From a virus: a DNA stretch of 46,513 nt. Positions within the stretch are counted from its first letter, which is position 1, and the number at the start of each line of letters is the position of its first letter. Under the pieces are notes generated by a model. The model was not told where the DNA came from. It ran no database searches and was given only the letters and a program-made list of their open reading frames with translations. Below, in pieces: positions 45,216-46,513 of the stretch. The position numbers and the translations under genes were made by a program. The stretch is from positions 1 to 46,513 of IMG/VR virus record IMGVR_UViG_3300037452_000083; one strand, written 5' to 3'.

Positions 45216-46407
45216 CGTAGCCGCGCTCGGCAACCGCGCCGTGGTGCAGATGCTTGAGGAAGTCCTGGCCGAAGCCCGCAAGGGCAAGATGAACCATTGC
45301 GCGGTGATCATGTCGATCATGGGCCAGGACCCCGGCTTTGGCGTTGCCGGCGAAGTCTGCATGGGCGACGTGTGCAAGCGCGGCATTGTCGAGTTGATCA
45401 AGTCGATCGACGGCCGCGCCAGCAACGGCATCATGCCGCCGCGCGACGAGACATTGGGCGACGATTATGTCTGCTACAACATGGTGGTCAGCCCGGTTGC
45501 GTTCGATTTTCTGTTCTGGCTGGTCGACGCGGAAATGCGCCGCATTGCATCGGGTGCGCCGGCCCCGCTCAAGGTAGCGTTCTGGAAAGGCCAGGATGGC
45601 ATCGGCCGGCTCAACGAACCGATCATGCGGCAGTTCTACGACAACGTGATGCGGCCGTTATTGCCCATGATCGGCGCGGTCGAGGTCGATCATCGCAAGT
45701 TCATGGGCCGCTGCAAGAACCTCTATGTGCCGCGGGATATCGTGAACTACTGTAACGAGGGGCAGTCTGTTCCGAAACTGAAAGCGCCGCCCGGCTCCAA
45801 GCTGGAAGTGGCGTTCTGGCTGCACAAGCGCGGCATCGTCAATCCTGTCACCATCACATTGCGCGAGGCCCAGCATTGGGATCACCGCAACAGCAATATC
45901 GAGGCGTGGCTGCGATTTGCCGCCGACCTGAAACGCAAGGGCGAGCAGGTTGTGTTCGTGCGCGATACTCGCCGTGCCATGGAGAAACTGAAAAGCGAAA
46001 CAACCTATCCCGAGGCCGCGATCGACCTGCGCATTCGCACCGGATTGTACGAAATGGCCAAGGCCAATCTGTTCGTGGCCAATGGCCCGGCCGCGCTGGC
46101 GCTGTTCACCGAGCGTCCGATGTTCTCGCTCACGCCATTGGAAGATGAAGGTCACACGTATTTTCCGAACACGCCATCGTTCTGGACCCAGCACATGGGC
46201 ATCACCCCGCCCGCGCAGTTCCCGTGGCTCAAGCCGGATCAGTTCCTGGTTTATGAGCACGACACCTACGAGAATATCTGCGCGGCATGGGAGCGAATGA
46301 CCGACATCTTGACCAAATCTGAAATCTATGAAACTAATCACGCTGTTGACCTGAGTGTTGCCGAGCCCCGCAAGGATACGTTCGGTCAGGTGTTGCAGCC
46401 CCGGTAG
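45196..46407 (+). CDS. Glycosyltransferase-like protein of the surface-polysaccharide type
   Basis: 403 residues from ATG 45196. VVSPVAFDFLFWLVDAEMRR (near residue 97) and later VTITLREAQHWDHRNSNIEAW, then RTGLYEMAKANLFVANGPAAL resemble a GT-B-like protein that I recall from capsule and LPS clusters (pattern: TFDF-x-x-FL-x-x-AE-x-x-R ... ITLRE-x-x-x-x-x-RNSN-x-x-AW ... NGP). It lies between the scaffold and the major capsid gene, where T7-like phages have no such gene. It may glycosylate the capsid or host surface. The C-terminal end crosses the terminal repeat. Confidence 0.55.
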   Translation: MSEKRDDVAALGNRAVVQMLEEVLAEARKGKMNHCAVIMSIMGQDPGFGVAGEVCMGDVCKRGIVELIKSIDGRASNGIMPPRDETLGDDYVCYNMVVSPVAFDFLFWLVDAEMRRIASGAPAPLKVAFWKGQDGIGRLNEPIMRQFYDNVMRPLLPMIGAVEVDHRKFMGRCKNLYVPRDIVNYCNEGQSVPKLKAPPGSKLEVAFWLHKRGIVNPVTITLREAQHWDHRNSNIEAWLRFAADLKRKGEQVVFVRDTRRAMEKLKSETTYPEAAIDLRIRTGLYEMAKANLFVANGPAALALFTERPMFSLTPLEDEGHTYFPNTPSFWTQHMGITPPAQFPWLKPDQFLVYEHDTYENICAAWERMTDILTKSEIYETNHAVDLSVAEPRKDTFGQVLQPR

Positions 46408-46513
46408 CCCGATCCGGCTGTTTGTTATCTGAACGCAAGGCCCTCGTTAGCGCGAGAACCGCCGAAACTTGCTTCGTCTGGTCCCTGCAGTAGCAGACTC
46501 GACCGCCAGATCG
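46387..46513. repeat. Terminal direct repeat, right copy
   Basis: Same 127 bases as 1-127. See left copy. Confidence 0.95.

Overview
This window is one complete phage genome assembled as a circle. The first and last 127 bases are identical, so the unit is about 46,386 bp. Virion genes resemble those of T7-like podoviruses: portal (head-tail connector), scaffold, major capsid protein, gp11-like and gp12-like tail tubular proteins, and a run of three internal-virion-type proteins ending in a 1,327-residue protein. I see no RNA polymerase, DNA polymerase, primase-helicase, integrase, tRNA or CRISPR array. The host is probably an alphaproteobacterium of the Hyphomicrobiales (Bradyrhizobium/Rhodopseudomonas-like). 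The reasons are two GcrA-type regulators, an outer-membrane protein whose mature N-terminus (AADMAVKAPP) is typical of rhizobial Omp25-type proteins, a rhizobial-type endolysin, and GC-rich codon use.

Layout. 150-7749 (+): capsid, a small-virion-protein block in which many members carry secretion signals, and the gp11-like adaptor. 7753-19052 (+): gp12-like tail protein, internal virion proteins and a secreted beta-structure tail protein. 19054-21817 (+): lysis genes (endolysin, holin, spanin-like proteins), interrupted by an outer-membrane-protein gene that sits between two hairpins. 22005-29365 (-): about 22 small genes, including an SSB-like protein with a DDDIPF tail, a DNA methyltransferase, a Lar-like zinc protein, a MazG-like pyrophosphohydrolase, an XRE regulator and a multi-HTH protein ending in a GcrA-type domain. 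29366-29442: a divergent control region whose two promoters would both make leaderless mRNAs. 29443-32371 (+): XRE, GcrA, RusA and replication-region genes. 32368-34839 (+): a nucleotide-sugar cassette (WbuC-type cupin, SDR, TylCIII-type sugar C-methyltransferase). 34787-37666 (-): a second set of very small leftward genes, many of them zinc-binding or membrane proteins. 37716-38540: a large non-coding control locus. 38541-46407 (+): terminase small and large subunits, portal, scaffold and a surface-polysaccharide-type glycosyltransferase-like protein, joining the capsid gene through the circle.

Most unusual points. (1) An exact 81-bp copy of the 3' end of the leftward XRE gene lies in frame inside the sugar C-methyltransferase gene, antisense to its source. 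(2) Five TGTAC hexamers sit at exact 10-bp spacing, with a G-quadruplex motif and several dyads, just upstream of terS, which looks like a packaging or origin locus. (3) Two stem-loops share a loop but have compensated stem changes. (4) A short promoter-hairpin-terminator unit heads the second leftward cluster. (5) Sugar-modifying genes and a glycosyltransferase-like gene next to the capsid gene together suggest glycan modification of host or virion.

All calls come from reading the sequence and recalled family patterns. No database search or structure prediction was run.
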